A stretch of DNA of 64,000 nucleotides from contig NZ_PYPS01000004.1 of assembly GCF_003027925.1 (NCBI RefSeq), positions 124,001 to 188,000 on the forward strand. Reading direction: 5' to 3'. The notes under the pieces were generated by a model that was given only the letters and a program-made list of their open reading frames with translations, was not told the origin of the DNA and made no database searches. This stretch comes from Micromonospora sp. RP3T. Its GTDB lineage: Bacteria; Actinomycetota; Actinomycetes; Mycobacteriales; Micromonosporaceae. Every line of letters begins with the position of its first letter. The first letter of the stretch is position 1. The position numbers were made by a program, and so were the translations under genes. Below, piece after piece: positions 41,150 to 52,455 of the stretch.

Positions 41150-43696
41150 TCAGTCGTGGGCGATGGCGCCGAGCACGTTGATCCGCGCGGCCCGGATCGC
41201 CGGCAGCACCGCCGCGACCACGCCGATGATCGCGGCCAGCACCAGGAACGTCACCATCTGGCCCCAGGGCAGGACCAGGTCGGTGATGCCCTCGTCCTTG
41301 AGCGCCCGGACCACCGCCGCGCCGAGACCGGTGCCGACCACCACGCCGAGCAGCGCGCCGAAGATCGAGATCACCACCGCCTCGACCGTGATCATCCGCA
41401 TGGTCTGGGCCCGGCGCAGGCCGATCGCCCGCAGCAGGCCCAGCTCCCGGGTGCGCTCCAGCACCGACAACGCGAGCGTGTTGATGATGCCCAGCACCGC
41501 GATCACGATGGCCAGCGCCAACAGGATCTGGATCATCCGCAGCGGCGTGTCGAGCTGACTGGTCTGCTGCTTGATGAACGCCGCCCGGTCCGCCACCGAC
41601 ACCTCCGGGCTGTCCACCAGCAGCCGCTCTACCTGCGGCTGCACCGCGCCCACCGAGGTGCCCGGGGCGAGCTGCACGAAGCCCTGGATGGGCTGCGGGA
41701 TGGCGAAGTCGGCGGTCGCCTGCGGCGGCAGCACCACCGGGTTGGTGAGCTGGGAACTCTCGTAGATGCCGCTGACCGTGTACGTGCGGGCCTCGCCGCG
41801 GGACAACTGCACCGGCACCGTCGAGCCGACCGACAGGTTGCGGGACTTCGCGGTGTCCGAGCTGAGCAGCATCTGGTCCGGGGCCAGCCGGCTGATGTCA
41901 CCGGCGGTGGCCTTCGCCCCGAAGATCCGCTCCAGCGCCGCCACGTTGCTCGACGCCGCCACCCAGGTCCGCTCGCCGCCCACCGTGGCCATGTCGCCGT
42001 ACTCGCCGTCGACCAACTGCACGCCCGGGATCGCGGCGGTCTTCTCCAGCACCGCCGCGTCGAAGCTCGCCGGACGCGGCCCGGACGAGGCGCCGGAGAT
42101 CACCAGCTCGGCCTTGATCCGGTCCTCGGCGAGCGCGCTGATGCTGCCCTTCGCCGAGTCCAGGATCACCGTCACGCCGGTCACCAGCGCGATGCCCACC
42201 ATCAGCGCGGCGGCGGTGATCGCGGTCCGGCGCGGGTTACGGCCCGAGTTCAACCGGCCCAGCTTGCCCGGCACCGACCAGGAGAAGATCGCGCCGAGCA
42301 GCGACACCACCGGCCGGCTGATCACCGGCGTCAGCAGCGCCACCCCGATGAACGCGAACAGCACACCGCCGAGGATGGTCGCCAGCGTGTTGTCGCCGGC
42401 GTTGCCGCTGAGGCCGAGGAAGAGCAGCACCGCGCCGACCGTGGTGACCACCGCGCCGCCGACGGTCACCTTGGTCAGCGGACGGTCCGGCGTGGCGACG
42501 TCCTGCATCGCGGCGATCGGCGGAATCCGCGCGGCGCGCAGCGCCGGCAGCAGCGCCGCGACCACCGTGATCAGCAGACCGACGGCGAACGCGCCGATCA
42601 CCGCCGCCGGCGGCACCCCCAGCCCGGCCAGCGTCAGACCACCGGCGAGCTTCCCGAACAGGTAAGCCAGCAGCGCGCCCACCCCGATGCCGGCGGCCAG
42701 GCCGAGCACCGAGGCGATCAGGCCCACCGCGACCGCCTCCAGCACCACCGAGCCGATGACCTGCCGGCCGCTGGCCCCGATGGCCCGCATCAGCGCCAGC
42801 TCACGCGTGCGCTGGGCCACGATGATCGAGAAGGTGTTGAGGATCAGGAACGTGCCGACCAGCAACGCGACCGCGGCGAACCCGAGGAGGATCTTGTTGA
42901 AGAACGACAATCCCTCCTTCAGCCCGGCCGAGGCGTCGTCGGCGAGCTGGTCGCCGGTCTTGACGTCGTAGGCGCCGCCCAGCGCGCCGGACACCTCGTC
43001 GCGCAGCGCCTCCGGCGTGGTGCCGTCCGCCCGCGCGGTGACGTTGGAGAACACGTCCGGCTTGCCGAGCATCAACCGCTGCGCGACAGGCGTGGTGAAC
43101 GCGACCTCGTTCGCGCCGCCCACGGAGTCCCGGCCACCGCTGTAGCCGAACACGCCGACCAGCGTGAACTCCTTCTTCGGCGACAGGGTCAACACGCCGA
43201 CCCGGTCACCGACGCGCACGCCGGCCGCCTTCGCCAGCGCGGCGTTGACCACGATCTCGTCGTCGGCCTGCGGGCCGCGCCCCTCGCGCAACGACACCAG
43301 GTCGCTCTCGCCCAGCCAGTTCTCGCCGAGCTGCGGCGGGCCGAACGAGGTGACCACCTTGCCGTTGCCGCCGATCAGCCGCGCGCCGTCGGCCGCCACC
43401 ACGCCGCGCACGTCCGCCGCGCCCGGCACCGCCTTAACCCGGTCCACGAGCGACGCCGGCACCGGGCCGGCCACCTGCTCGCCCTCGGTCTCGGAGACCT
43501 CGACCTTCGGCTTCGCCGCCACGTTCACGTCCACGTCGGCGTAGGCGTCGGCGAAGACCGCGTCGAACGAGCGGCCCAGCGTGTCGGTGAGCACGAACGC
43601 GCCGGAGACGAACATGACGCCGAGCACCACCGCCAGCCCGGACAGCAGCAGGCGCAGCTTGCGCGCCAGCAGGCTCTTCAGCGTTGCCCGGAACAT
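41150..43696 (-). CDS. ABC transporter permease, FtsX type
   Basis: 848 residues. N-terminal TM ([22 protein letters not shown]) and large extracytoplasmic MacB-like domain, then FtsX permease modules with [34 protein letters not shown] and, near the C-terminus, [30 protein letters not shown]. Two FtsX halves and a duplicated topology of about ten helices, typical of MacB/LolC-like exporters. ATG 43696 overlaps the TGA of the ATPase gene by one base. Substrate unknown (peptide, lipid or antibiotic). Confidence 0.9.
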   Translation of the reverse strand: MFRATLKSLLARKLRLLLSGLAVVLGVMFVSGAFVLTDTLGRSFDAVFADAYADVDVNVAAKPKVEVSETEGEQVAGPVPASLVDRVKAVPGAADVRGVVAADGARLIGGNGKVVTSFGPPQLGENWLGESDLVSLREGRGPQADDEIVVNAALAKAAGVRVGDRVGVLTLSPKKEFTLVGVFGYSGGRDSVGGANEVAFTTPVAQRLMLGKPDVFSNVTARADGTTPEALRDEVSGALGGAYDVKTGDQLADDASAGLKEGLSFFNKILLGFAAVALLVGTFLILNTFSIIVAQRTRELALMRAIGASGRQVIGSVVLEAVAVGLIASVLGLAAGIGVGALLAYLFGKLAGGLTLAGLGVPPAAVIGAFAVGLLITVVAALLPALRAARIPPIAAMQDVATPDRPLTKVTVGGAVVTTVGAVLLFLGLSGNAGDNTLATILGGVLFAFIGVALLTPVISRPVVSLLGAIFSWSVPGKLGRLNSGRNPRRTAITAAALMVGIALVTGVTVILDSAKGSISALAEDRIKAELVISGASSGPRPASFDAAVLEKTAAIPGVQLVDGEYGDMATVGGERTWVAASSNVAALERIFGAKATAGDISRLAPDQMLLSSDTAKSRNLSVGSTVPVQLSRGEARTYTVSGIYESSQLTNPVVLPPQATADFAIPQPIQGFVQLAPGTSVGAVQPQVERLLVDSPEVSVADRAAFIKQQTSQLDTPLRMIQILLALAIVIAVLGIINTLALSVLERTRELGLLRAIGLRRAQTMRMITVEAVVISIFGALLGVVVGTGLGAAVVRALKDEGITDLVLPWGQMVTFLVLAAIIGVVAAVLPAIRAARINVLGAIAHD

Positions 43697-44463
43697 CAGT
43701 TGCCCACCTCGACCGGCGCGTCCAGCTTCTTCATCGTGTCCAGCACCGTGTCGGCGGTCGGCTCGATCAGCTCCGAGACGATCTGCCCGTCGGCCAGGAA
43801 GACCACCCGGTCGGCGTACGCGGCGGCGGTCGGGTCGTGGGTCACCATGACGATGGTCTGGCCGTGCTCGCGTACCGAGCTGCGCAGGAAGTTCAGCACC
43901 TCGGCGCCGGACCGGGAGTCCAGGTTGCCGGTCGGCTCGTCTGCGAAGATCACCTCGGGGCGGGCGACAAGCGCCCGCGCGCACGCCACCCGCTGCTGCT
44001 GGCCGCCGGAGAGCTGCGCCGGGCGGTGCCCGAGCCGCTCCCGCAGCCCGACCGTGTCGATCACCGTGTCGTACCAGGCCGGGTCGGCCTTGCGGCCGGC
44101 GATCGACAGCGGCAGCAGGATGTTCTCCTGCGCGGTGAGCGTCGGCAGCAGGTTGAACTGCTGGAAGATGAAACCGACCTTGTCCCGCCGCAGCTTCGTC
44201 AGGCCCGAGTCGTTGAGCCCGGTCACCGTCGTCTCACCGATCATCACGGTGCCCCGGGTCACCGAGTCCAGACCGGCGAGGCAGTGCATCAACGTCGACT
44301 TGCCCGAGCCCGACGGCCCCATGATCGCGGTGAACCGGCCGCGTTCGAACTCGGCGCTCACCCCACGCAGCGCGATGACCTGCGCCTCGCCGCTGCCGTA
44401 CACCTTCCACACGTCGTTCGCCCGGGCCGCGGCCTGCGCCTGCCGGCCTACCGTCGCGGTCAC
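43696..44463 (-). CDS. ABC transporter ATP-binding protein
   Basis: 255 residues: Walker [14 protein letters not shown]-loop [12 protein letters not shown], signature LSGGQQQR, Walker [14 protein letters not shown]-loop VMVTHD. The MacB/LolD class is suggested by the motif DEPTGNLDS and the coupled FtsX permease. GTG 44463 is preceded by GAGGT. Partner of the permease downstream. Confidence 0.92.
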   Translation of the reverse strand: MTATVGRQAQAAARANDVWKVYGSGEAQVIALRGVSAEFERGRFTAIMGPSGSGKSTLMHCLAGLDSVTRGTVMIGETTVTGLNDSGLTKLRRDKVGFIFQQFNLLPTLTAQENILLPLSIAGRKADPAWYDTVIDTVGLRERLGHRPAQLSGGQQQRVACARALVARPEVIFADEPTGNLDSRSGAEVLNFLRSSVREHGQTIVMVTHDPTAAAYADRVVFLADGQIVSELIEPTADTVLDTMKKLDAPVEVGN

Positions 44464-44720
44464 GTCATCTACCTCTTCCGTCTGGCTTGCTGATCCGCAC
44501 CGCCCCCGCTGGTCGGTGCGGCAGTTCCATCCTCGGTGCCGCCGGCCCCGGATCCGTCCGACCCCGGGCGGAATCCGTGCCGAATTTCCGGTGAGGGTCG
44601 CCCCCCAGGCCGGCTCAGGGTGATCCCTGACCGACCGGCGACGCCGACGGTAGGACCTCACGTCGCGTCACGGTCAACCCCACGCCGCCGCCGTTGGTCA
44701 CGGTACGTGAGCGCCGCCAC

Positions 44721-45404
44721 CTATTTCCCGGGCCGCACCAGCCCCGTCTCGTACGCCAGGACCACCGCCTGCACCCGGTCCCGCAGCTTCAACTTGGTCA
44801 GCACGTGCCCGACGTGCGTCTTGACAGTGGTCTCGCTGACTGACAGCGCCCGGGCGATCTCGGCGTTGGACAGCCCGCGCGCCACCTGCACCAGCACCTC
44901 CCGCTCCCGGTCGGTCAGCGGGTCCAGCACCCGCGGACGACTGGCCGCCGGATCCGGCAGCACGTCGGCGAAGCGGTCCAGCAGCCGGCGCAGGATCCGC
45001 GGCGCCACCACCGCCTCCCCGGCCGCCACCGTGCGGATCGCGGTCACCAGGTCCTCCGCCGGCACGTCCTTGGCCAGGAAGCCGCTCGCCCCGGCGCGCA
45101 ACGCGCCGACCACGTACTCGTCCAGCTCGAACGTGGTCAGCACCAGCACCCGTACCGGCAGTCGGGCGTCCACGATCGTCCGGGTCGCGGCCACCCCGTC
45201 CATCCGCGGCATCCGGATGTCCATCAGCACCACGTCCGGCAGCAGCCGCCGGGACAGCTCCACCGCCTCCACGCCGTCGCCGGCCTCGCCCACGATGTCC
45301 AGGTCGTCCTCGACCCCGAGCACCATCCGGAACCCGGCACGCAGCAGCGGCTGGTCGTCGGCGAGGAGGACCCGAACCGGTCGGGGCGCGGCGGCGTCGG
45401 TCAT
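44721..45404 (-). CDS. LuxR/NarL-type response regulator (orphan)
   Basis: 227 residues. Receiver domain with DD at 16-17 and phosphoacceptor D62 (VVLMDIRMPRMDG), Thr in LVLTTFELDEYV and Lys in GFLAKDVPAEDL; C-terminal LuxR HTH with LTDREREVLVQVARGLSNAEIARALSVSETTVKTHV. No histidine kinase is adjacent, so the partner is elsewhere or lost. The 700-bp region upstream holds several palindromes and C-rich repeats. Confidence 0.92.
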   Translation of the reverse strand: MTDAAAPRPVRVLLADDQPLLRAGFRMVLGVEDDLDIVGEAGDGVEAVELSRRLLPDVVLMDIRMPRMDGVAATRTIVDARLPVRVLVLTTFELDEYVVGALRAGASGFLAKDVPAEDLVTAIRTVAAGEAVVAPRILRRLLDRFADVLPDPAASRPRVLDPLTDREREVLVQVARGLSNAEIARALSVSETTVKTHVGHVLTKLKLRDRVQAVVLAYETGLVRPGK

Positions 45405-45603
45405 CGTCTCCCTCGTCGTGCTGGACGGCGGGTCAGCCCGGAACCGGGTTGGCCGGGCCCGGCGGTCGCCGGGCACATCGCCCGGAGACCACCGCCGGCG
45501 TCGGCCGGTCCGCAGGAACCACCGTAGAGGGCGACCGGTTCCCGCATACCGACCGCACCGGATCCGATCCCATCGCCCCACCCACCACCCCCACCCACCC
45601 CCC

Positions 45604-45661
45604 GCCCCGCGGGCCCCCACCCCCGCCCCGCGGGCCCCCACCCCCGCCCCGCGGGCCCCCG
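45604..45661. repeat. C-rich 21-bp tandem repeat (about 2.7 copies)
   Basis: GCCCCGCGGGCCCCCACCCCC repeats at 45604, 45625 and partly 45646. The minus strand therefore has runs of five G with short loops, suggestive of a G-quadruplex in the leader of the response regulator gene. Confidence 0.7.
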
Positions 45662-45710
45662 CTCCGCCCCGCGTCGCTCCGCCCCGCGCTCGCCCGCCCG
45701 TTCCACCCAC

Positions 45711-45892
45711 CGCTTTCCGGGAAAGCGTGCTCATCGAGGCCTCTTGACGCACGCTTTCCCAGAAAGCGGCCCCATGGGGTCCGCGCGGCGCGGCGCGCCG
45801 TCGGGAGAAGCGAGCCCGTCCGGGGCGGGGGTGACACTTTCTGGGAAAGCGTGGGCATCAGCGCCGGCATGGCCCCACTTTCCGGGAAAGCG
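45711..45892. repeat. Four CGCTTTCC-G-GGAAAGCG palindromes, regularly spaced
   Basis: 17-bp sites at 45711-45727 (perfect), 45752-45768, 45835-45851 and 45876-45892 (1-2 changes each). Centres are 41, 83 and 41 bp apart, i.e. about 41.5-bp steps, close to four DNA turns. The two pairs look like copies of one unit of about 60 bp. Confidence 0.85.
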
Positions 45893-46114
45893 GGGCCATG
45901 TGCGGGGGAGAGAGGCGGGCGCGGCGTCGGGTGGGGCGCACGGGCGGGCGTGGTTGGAGAGGGGAAGGACGCGCACGGGCGGGAGAGGTGGGCGCGCTGC
46001 CATTGGCGGATCGGGGCGTCCGGGCGGGGCGGGTTGGGCGCTGCGCGGCGTAGCGGAGACGACCCGCCCATCGACGGATCCGGACCCCGGGGGCTCACCC
46101 GGCGGGGACGGGCC

Positions 46115-47032
46115 TCACTCGTCGGCCCCGGGACTGGCCGGTCGGGAACGGGCGTCCACCAGCGGGTCGGGCGCGGCGGCGGCCACCGGGAACGGCGGCG
46201 GCGTGCCGCCGAAGGTCGGGCAGAGCGCCTGGTGGCTGCACCAGTCGCAGAGCCGACTCGGGCGGGGCCGGAAATCCTGCCGTGCGGTGGCCTGCTCGAT
46301 CGCCCGCCACAGCGCCACCACCGTGCGCTCGAAGCGCACCAGCTCGTCGGCGTCGGGCGCGTAGTCGCAGACCTCGGCGTCCTTGAGGTAGAGCAGGCGC
46401 AGCACCCGCGGCACCACGCCCCGGGTCCGCCACAGCACCAGCGCGTAGAACTTGAGCTGGAACAGCGCCCGCGCCTCGAACGCCTCGCGCGGCGCGCCGC
46501 CGGTCTTGTAGTCGACCACCCGCAGCGCGCCGTCCGGGGCCACGTCGAGGCGGTCGAGATAGCCGCGGATGAGCAGCTCGTCGTCGACCACCGCGGAGAT
46601 CAACGCCTCGCGCTCGGCCGGCTCCAGCCGGCGCGGGTCCTCCACCGTGAAATAGCCCTCCAGCAGCCCCGCCGCCGACCGCAGGAACCCCTCCACGCCG
46701 GCCGGGTCGTCGTCGGCGAACAGCGTCGCCAGCTCCGGCTCCTCGGTGACCAGGCGGTCCCACTGCGGGGCGACCAGATCGCCGGCCGACTCCGGGGTGC
46801 GCGCCGGGGCCGGCAGGTCGAACAGCCGCTCCAGCACGGCGTGCACCAGCGTGCCCCGGGCCTGCTCGACCGTCGGGCGCTCCGGCAGCCGATCGATGCT
46901 GCGGAACCGGTAGAGCAGCGGGCAGGTCTTGAAGTCGGCCGCCCGCGACGGCGACAACGACGCCCGCACCGTGACCGGCGTCGGTGCCGCCGTCGGGTCG
47001 CCCTGCGTGTCGATCACCGGATCCGCCGTCAT
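46115..47032 (-). CDS. RecB-family PD-(D/E)XK nuclease
   Basis: 305 residues. SRAADFKTCPLLYRFRSID with one Cys at the N-terminus, the nuclease core RGYLDRLDVAPDGALRVVDYKTG (the D...DYK motif), a QLKFYALVLW helix, and LCDWCSHQALCPTFGG, three Cys spaced as in iron-sulfur-bearing RecB/Cas4 nucleases. Rv2119 is the equivalent by gene order. TAACCT lies 7 nt before ATG 47032, so a leaderless start is likely. Confidence 0.85.
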   Translation of the reverse strand: MTADPVIDTQGDPTAAPTPVTVRASLSPSRAADFKTCPLLYRFRSIDRLPERPTVEQARGTLVHAVLERLFDLPAPARTPESAGDLVAPQWDRLVTEEPELATLFADDDPAGVEGFLRSAAGLLEGYFTVEDPRRLEPAEREALISAVVDDELLIRGYLDRLDVAPDGALRVVDYKTGGAPREAFEARALFQLKFYALVLWRTRGVVPRVLRLLYLKDAEVCDYAPDADELVRFERTVVALWRAIEQATARQDFRPRPSRLCDWCSHQALCPTFGGTPPPFPVAAAAPDPLVDARSRPASPGADE

Positions 47033-47039
47033 GCCCGGA

Positions 47040-47045
47040 AGGTTA
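47040..47045 (-). promoter_or_regulatory. -10 hexamer TAACCT for leaderless RecB-like gene
   Basis: TAACCT on the minus strand ends 7 nt before ATG 47032. Confidence 0.45.
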
Positions 47046-47101
47046 GGCCACCGGTGTGACACCACCACCGTCGCCGTGCCGGACCATGATCTACAGACGC
47101 G

Positions 47102-49198
<2,097 letters not shown>

Positions 49199-49273
49199 CC
49201 CCCGCCGCGCGAACCGCCACGGTCGGGCGGATCATGTGTGCCCGTGGGGACGACGACACCGGAGACGGTAAGC

Positions 49274-49351
49274 ATGACAGAGCGGACCGGGACGCGCGGT
49301 GGGCGCGTCCGTCCCGGCCCCGGCGGTACCGGTCGACGGGAGGTGGCGTGA
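49274..49351 (+). CDS. Short upstream ORF coupled to the next gene
   Basis: 25 codons (MTERTGTRGGRVRPGPGGTG, then RREVA) ending in TGA at 49349-49351, which overlaps the GTG start at 49348. GGAGACGG lies upstream. It is Arg- and Gly-rich and may be a leader whose translation affects the next gene; it could also be chance. Confidence 0.3.
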   Translation: MTERTGTRGGRVRPGPGGTGRREVA

Positions 49352-49920
49352 GCAGTCCCGGCTACGGCAACGGCGAGATGCCCGCCGTCTTCCCCGACTG
49401 GTCGCCCTACGCCGACCTGGAATCGGCCGCCCGGGCGTACCTGCGGGACCCCGACATCGCCCTGGAGGCGCTCGGTGGGGTGCTGCGCGGGGCCTCCGTG
49501 CTCGGCTTCACGCTGGAACGCTTCGTCAACGAGGTCAACGGGGTGTGGCAGGAGGTCGTCGTCTGCGACGGCAGCCGGCTGGTGCTCTGGCACGGCGAGG
49601 ACGTGCCGCCGGGGGAGGGGCCGCCCGGCGCGATGACCTCGTCGCTGCGGGTGGTGCCGGTCTCCACGGTCACCGAGGTCGGCTGCCGGCGCCGGCTCAC
49701 CCGCGCCGACGACGGCACGGTCCGGGTCGACAGCATCGACGTGTACCTGCTGCTCAGCTCGCTTGACGAGGCGCCGCCGAGCGACGAGGCGGCCGGCACC
49801 CCGCGGCACGACGCGCTGCGCTTCGGCAAGACGCTCGACGACGGCGGCGCCGGGCAGATCACCCGGCTGGAGGAGTTCGCCCGGCTGGTGGCCTCGGTGG
49901 TCGGCCGGCCGATGCTCTGA
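49348..49920 (+). CDS. Conserved hypothetical protein near proteasome genes
   Basis: 190 residues, not recognised. PDWSPYADLESAARAYLRDPDIALEALGGVLRGASVLGFTLERFVNEV is a helical block, followed by strands (EVVVCDGSRLVLWHGEDV, TVTEVGCRRRLT). No motif or membrane segment. The GTG has GGGAGG upstream. The last codons lie within a tandem repeat. Confidence 0.65.
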   Translation: MSSPGYGNGEMPAVFPDWSPYADLESAARAYLRDPDIALEALGGVLRGASVLGFTLERFVNEVNGVWQEVVVCDGSRLVLWHGEDVPPGEGPPGAMTSSLRVVPVSTVTEVGCRRRLTRADDGTVRVDSIDVYLLLSSLDEAPPSDEAAGTPRHDALRFGKTLDDGGAGQITRLEEFARLVASVVGRPML

Positions 49921-49972
49921 AGCCGGCCGATGCTCTGAAGCCGGCCTGTGCCCTGAGCCGGCCTGTGCCCTG
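49903..49972 (+). repeat. 17-18-bp tandem repeat crossing a stop codon
   Basis: GCCGGCCGATGCTCTGA occurs as the last codons (to 49920) and again after the stop (49922-49938), then AGCCGGCCTGTGCCCTG twice (49939-49972). Four adjacent units in two variants. Confidence 0.85.
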
Positions 49973-50015
49973 AGCCCTGCCCGGGGCTCTGAGCCGGCGG
50001 CGGCCCGGACGGCAC

Positions 50016-50052
50016 GACGCGGGGCCGGGGACGCCGTCCCCGGCCCCGCGTC
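50016..50052. terminator. 17-bp perfect hairpin terminator
   Basis: GACGCGGGGCCGGGGAC and its exact complement around a 3-nt loop, between convergent genes ending at 49920 and 50062. Confidence 0.75.
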
Positions 50053-50061
50053 AGCCGTGCG

Positions 50062-50355
50062 TCAGTCCTCGGCCTCCGGGCCGGCCACCTCGACGCCGTC
50101 GCTGCCCCGCGTCACGTGGATGCACTCGCCCGGGCACTCCTTCGCCGAGTCGATCACCTCGAGGCGCAGGTGCTCCGGCACGTCCACCCGGGCGCCCGGG
50201 GCCTGCCGCAGCTCGCCGTCCGGGCCCTTGACGTACGCCAGGCCGTCGACGTCGAACTCGAAGACCTCCGGGGCGTACTGCACACACAGCCCGTCACCCG
50301 TGCAGAGGTCCTGGTCGACCCAGACCTGCAACTGGTCGGTCGCGACGTCGGTCAC
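50062..50355 (-). CDS. Small ferredoxin upstream of arc
   Basis: 97 residues. C18-TGDGL-C24 and ECPGEC (C74, C78) give a ferredoxin where the central ligand position of the first motif is Asp/Gly rather than Cys, so a [3Fe-4S] or Asp-ligated [4Fe-4S] cluster. The acidic surface is typical. Divergent to arc with 177 bp between. A ferredoxin at this place is common in actinobacteria. GTG start. Confidence 0.85.
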   Translation of the reverse strand: MTDVATDQLQVWVDQDLCTGDGLCVQYAPEVFEFDVDGLAYVKGPDGELRQAPGARVDVPEHLRLEVIDSAKECPGECIHVTRGSDGVEVAGPEAED

Positions 50356-50489
50356 GAAGCACCCCCCATGTTCTCCCGTCCCGGACTCTGACGGTACCCG
50401 AACGCCCGTACCCGCCCGTCGACCAGCCCTTGGCGATCAAGCTTCGGTGACGAGCGCGTTGCGGAGGACCGAATCGGGCTCATAGCGGC

Positions 50490-50495
50490 TAGTGT
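50490..50495 (+). promoter_or_regulatory. Possible -10 element (TAGTGT) of arc
   Basis: TAGTGT lies 38 nt before the arc GTG, leaving a leader that contains the GGGGAGG ribosome site. Other -10 candidates exist nearby. Confidence 0.3.
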
Positions 50496-50532
50496 TAGCT
50501 CAGAACGTTCAAGCCCCCCGGGGAGGTGGGAC

Positions 50533-52314
50533 GTGGCACGCAGCGACGACGCGGACTCGCGCGCCGCACGGTGGGAAAAGGAAGCCCACGATCTCTCCAC
50601 GCAGGTCGCGTTCCTGCAAGAGGAACTCGCTCTGGTGCGGCGCAAGTTGACCGAAAGCCCCCGACACGTCCGGCAGCTCGAAGAGCGGCTGGCGGCCACC
50701 CAGGCACAGTTGGCGCGGCTGACCGAGAACAACGAGCGGCTCGTGAGCACCCTCAAGGAGGCTCGCGCGCAGATCGTGACGCTCAAGGAGGAGATCGACC
50801 GGCTCGCCCAGCCACCCAGTGGCTACGGCGTCTTCCTGGCGAAGCACGACGACGGCACGGTGGACGTGTTCACCGGCGGGCGCAAGCTCCGCGTCGCCGT
50901 CTCGCCCTCGCTGGAGACCGACGAGCTACGCCGTGGGCAGGAGGTGCTGCTCAACGACGCGCTCAACATCGTCGACGCGTTCGGCTTCGAGCGGGTCGGC
51001 GAGGTGGTGATGCTCAAGGAGATCCTGGTCGGTCCGGACGGCGCGCCGGGTGACCGGGCGCTGGTGGTCTCCCACTCGGACGAGGAGCGCATCGTGCACC
51101 TCGCCGAGACGCTGATCGGCAGCCCGATCCGGGCCGGCGACTCACTCATGATCGAGCCCCGCTCGGCGTACGCCTACGAGCGGATCCCGAAGAGTGAGGT
51201 CGAGGAGCTGGTCCTGGAGGAGGTGCCCGACGTCGACTACGAGGACATCGGTGGCCTCCAGGCGCAGATCGAGCAGATCCGCGACGCGGTGGAGCTGCCG
51301 TTCCTGCACGCCGACCTGTTCCGCGAGCACCAGCTCCGGCCACCGAAGGGCATCCTGCTCTACGGTCCGCCCGGCTGTGGCAAGACGCTGATCGCCAAGG
51401 CGGTGGCCAACTCGCTCGCCAAGAAGATCGCGGAGCGGTTGGGCAAGGACCGGCACACCAGCTTCTTCCTCAACATCAAGGGTCCCGAGCTGCTCAACAA
51501 GTACGTCGGCGAGACCGAGCGGCACATCCGGCTGATCTTCCAGCGCGCCCGGGAGAAGGCCGGCGAGGGCACTCCGGTGATCGTGTTCTTCGACGAGATG
51601 GACTCGATCTTCCGCACCCGCGGCTCCGGCGTCTCCTCCGACGTGGAGAACACCATCGTTCCCCAGCTGCTCAGCGAGATCGACGGCGTGGAGGGGCTGG
51701 AGAACGTCATCGTCATCGGCGCCTCCAACCGGGAAGACATGATCGACCCGGCGATCCTGCGGCCCGGTCGGCTCGACGTGAAGATCAAGATCGAGCGGCC
51801 GGACGCCGAGGCGGCCAAGGACATCTTCACGAAGTACGTCCTGGCCGATCTGCCGTTGCACGCCGACGACCTGGCCGAACACGGCAGCGATCCGCAGGCC
51901 ACAGTGGCCGCGATGATCGACGCCGTCGTCCTGCGGATGTACTCCGAGACCGAGGAGAACCGCTTCCTCGAGGTCACGTACGCCAACGGCGACAAGGAAG
52001 TCCTCTACTTCAAGGACTTCAACTCCGGCGCGATGATCCAGAACATCGTGGACCGGGGCAAGAAGATGGCCATCAAGGAGTTCCTCACCTCCGGGCGCAA
52101 GGGGCTGCGGTTGCAGCACCTGCTCGACGCGTGCGTCGACGAGTTCCGGGAGAACGAGGACCTGCCCAACACCACCAACCCGGACGACTGGGCCCGCATC
52201 TCCGGCAAGAAGGGCGAGCGGATCGTCTACATCCGCACGCTCGTCTCCGGCGGCAAGGGCACCGAGGCCGGCCGGTCCATCGAGACCGCCAGCAACACCG
52301 GCCAGTACCTCTGA
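50533..52314 (+). CDS. arc: Proteasome-associated AAA+ unfoldase Arc/Mpa
   Basis: 593 residues. N-terminal coiled coil (about 10-95, [12 protein letters not shown] to [11 protein letters not shown]) that binds Pup, OB interdomain (about 96-245), one AAA domain with [13 protein letters not shown] (near 277) and [12 protein letters not shown] (near 350), and the C-terminal tail ending GQYL, which docks into the 20S pockets (full length Arc/Mpa). GTG 50533 has GGGGAGG upstream. It recognises pupylated substrates and feeds the proteasome. Confidence 0.97.
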   Translation: MARSDDADSRAARWEKEAHDLSTQVAFLQEELALVRRKLTESPRHVRQLEERLAATQAQLARLTENNERLVSTLKEARAQIVTLKEEIDRLAQPPSGYGVFLAKHDDGTVDVFTGGRKLRVAVSPSLETDELRRGQEVLLNDALNIVDAFGFERVGEVVMLKEILVGPDGAPGDRALVVSHSDEERIVHLAETLIGSPIRAGDSLMIEPRSAYAYERIPKSEVEELVLEEVPDVDYEDIGGLQAQIEQIRDAVELPFLHADLFREHQLRPPKGILLYGPPGCGKTLIAKAVANSLAKKIAERLGKDRHTSFFLNIKGPELLNKYVGETERHIRLIFQRAREKAGEGTPVIVFFDEMDSIFRTRGSGVSSDVENTIVPQLLSEIDGVEGLENVIVIGASNREDMIDPAILRPGRLDVKIKIERPDAEAAKDIFTKYVLADLPLHADDLAEHGSDPQATVAAMIDAVVLRMYSETEENRFLEVTYANGDKEVLYFKDFNSGAMIQNIVDRGKKMAIKEFLTSGRKGLRLQHLLDACVDEFRENEDLPNTTNPDDWARISGKKGERIVYIRTLVSGGKGTEAGRSIETASNTGQYL

Positions 52315-52321
52315 GACCGGC

Positions 52322-52360
52322 CCGACCGGGGCGGCGCCACACCGGCGCCGTCCCGGTCGG
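52322..52360 (+). terminator. Hairpin between arc and dop
   Basis: 17-bp stem CCGACCGGGGCGGCGCC / GGCGCCGTCCCGGTCGG with one G-U pair and a 5-nt loop, starting 8 nt after the arc stop. It can terminate or attenuate transcription into dop. Confidence 0.55.
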
Positions 52361-52455
52361 TCGTCTCCGAGCGGGACGGCGCGCCACCTACCGTCGATGT
52401 GCCGACTACGCTCGACGTGACGGGGACCGGGACGGCGAGCGGAGCGGGCAGGTCG

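Larger units (their letters stand above)
45405..46114. other. 710-bp region without a supported gene, rich in repeats
   Basis: The gap between the response regulator start and the end of the RecB-like gene. Open frames run through it on both strands, but their composition is that of C-rich shadow reading (long runs of Pro, Arg, Gly), with no start site or domain. It contains a 21-bp C-rich tandem repeat (45604-45661) and four CTTTCC...GGAAAG palindromes at 45711, 45752, 45835 and 45876. Confidence 0.6.

Noticed and set aside
41156..44623. 1155-codon plus-strand frame opposite the ABC transporter genes
   Set aside because: Composition is low-complexity His/Arg/Gln shadow; the minus-strand permease and ATPase have complete motifs.
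45449..47059. Plus-strand open frame through the 45.4-46.1 kb gap and RecB-like gene
   Set aside because: Pro/Arg-rich translation of C-rich repeats, no start site, and it runs antisense to a supported gene.
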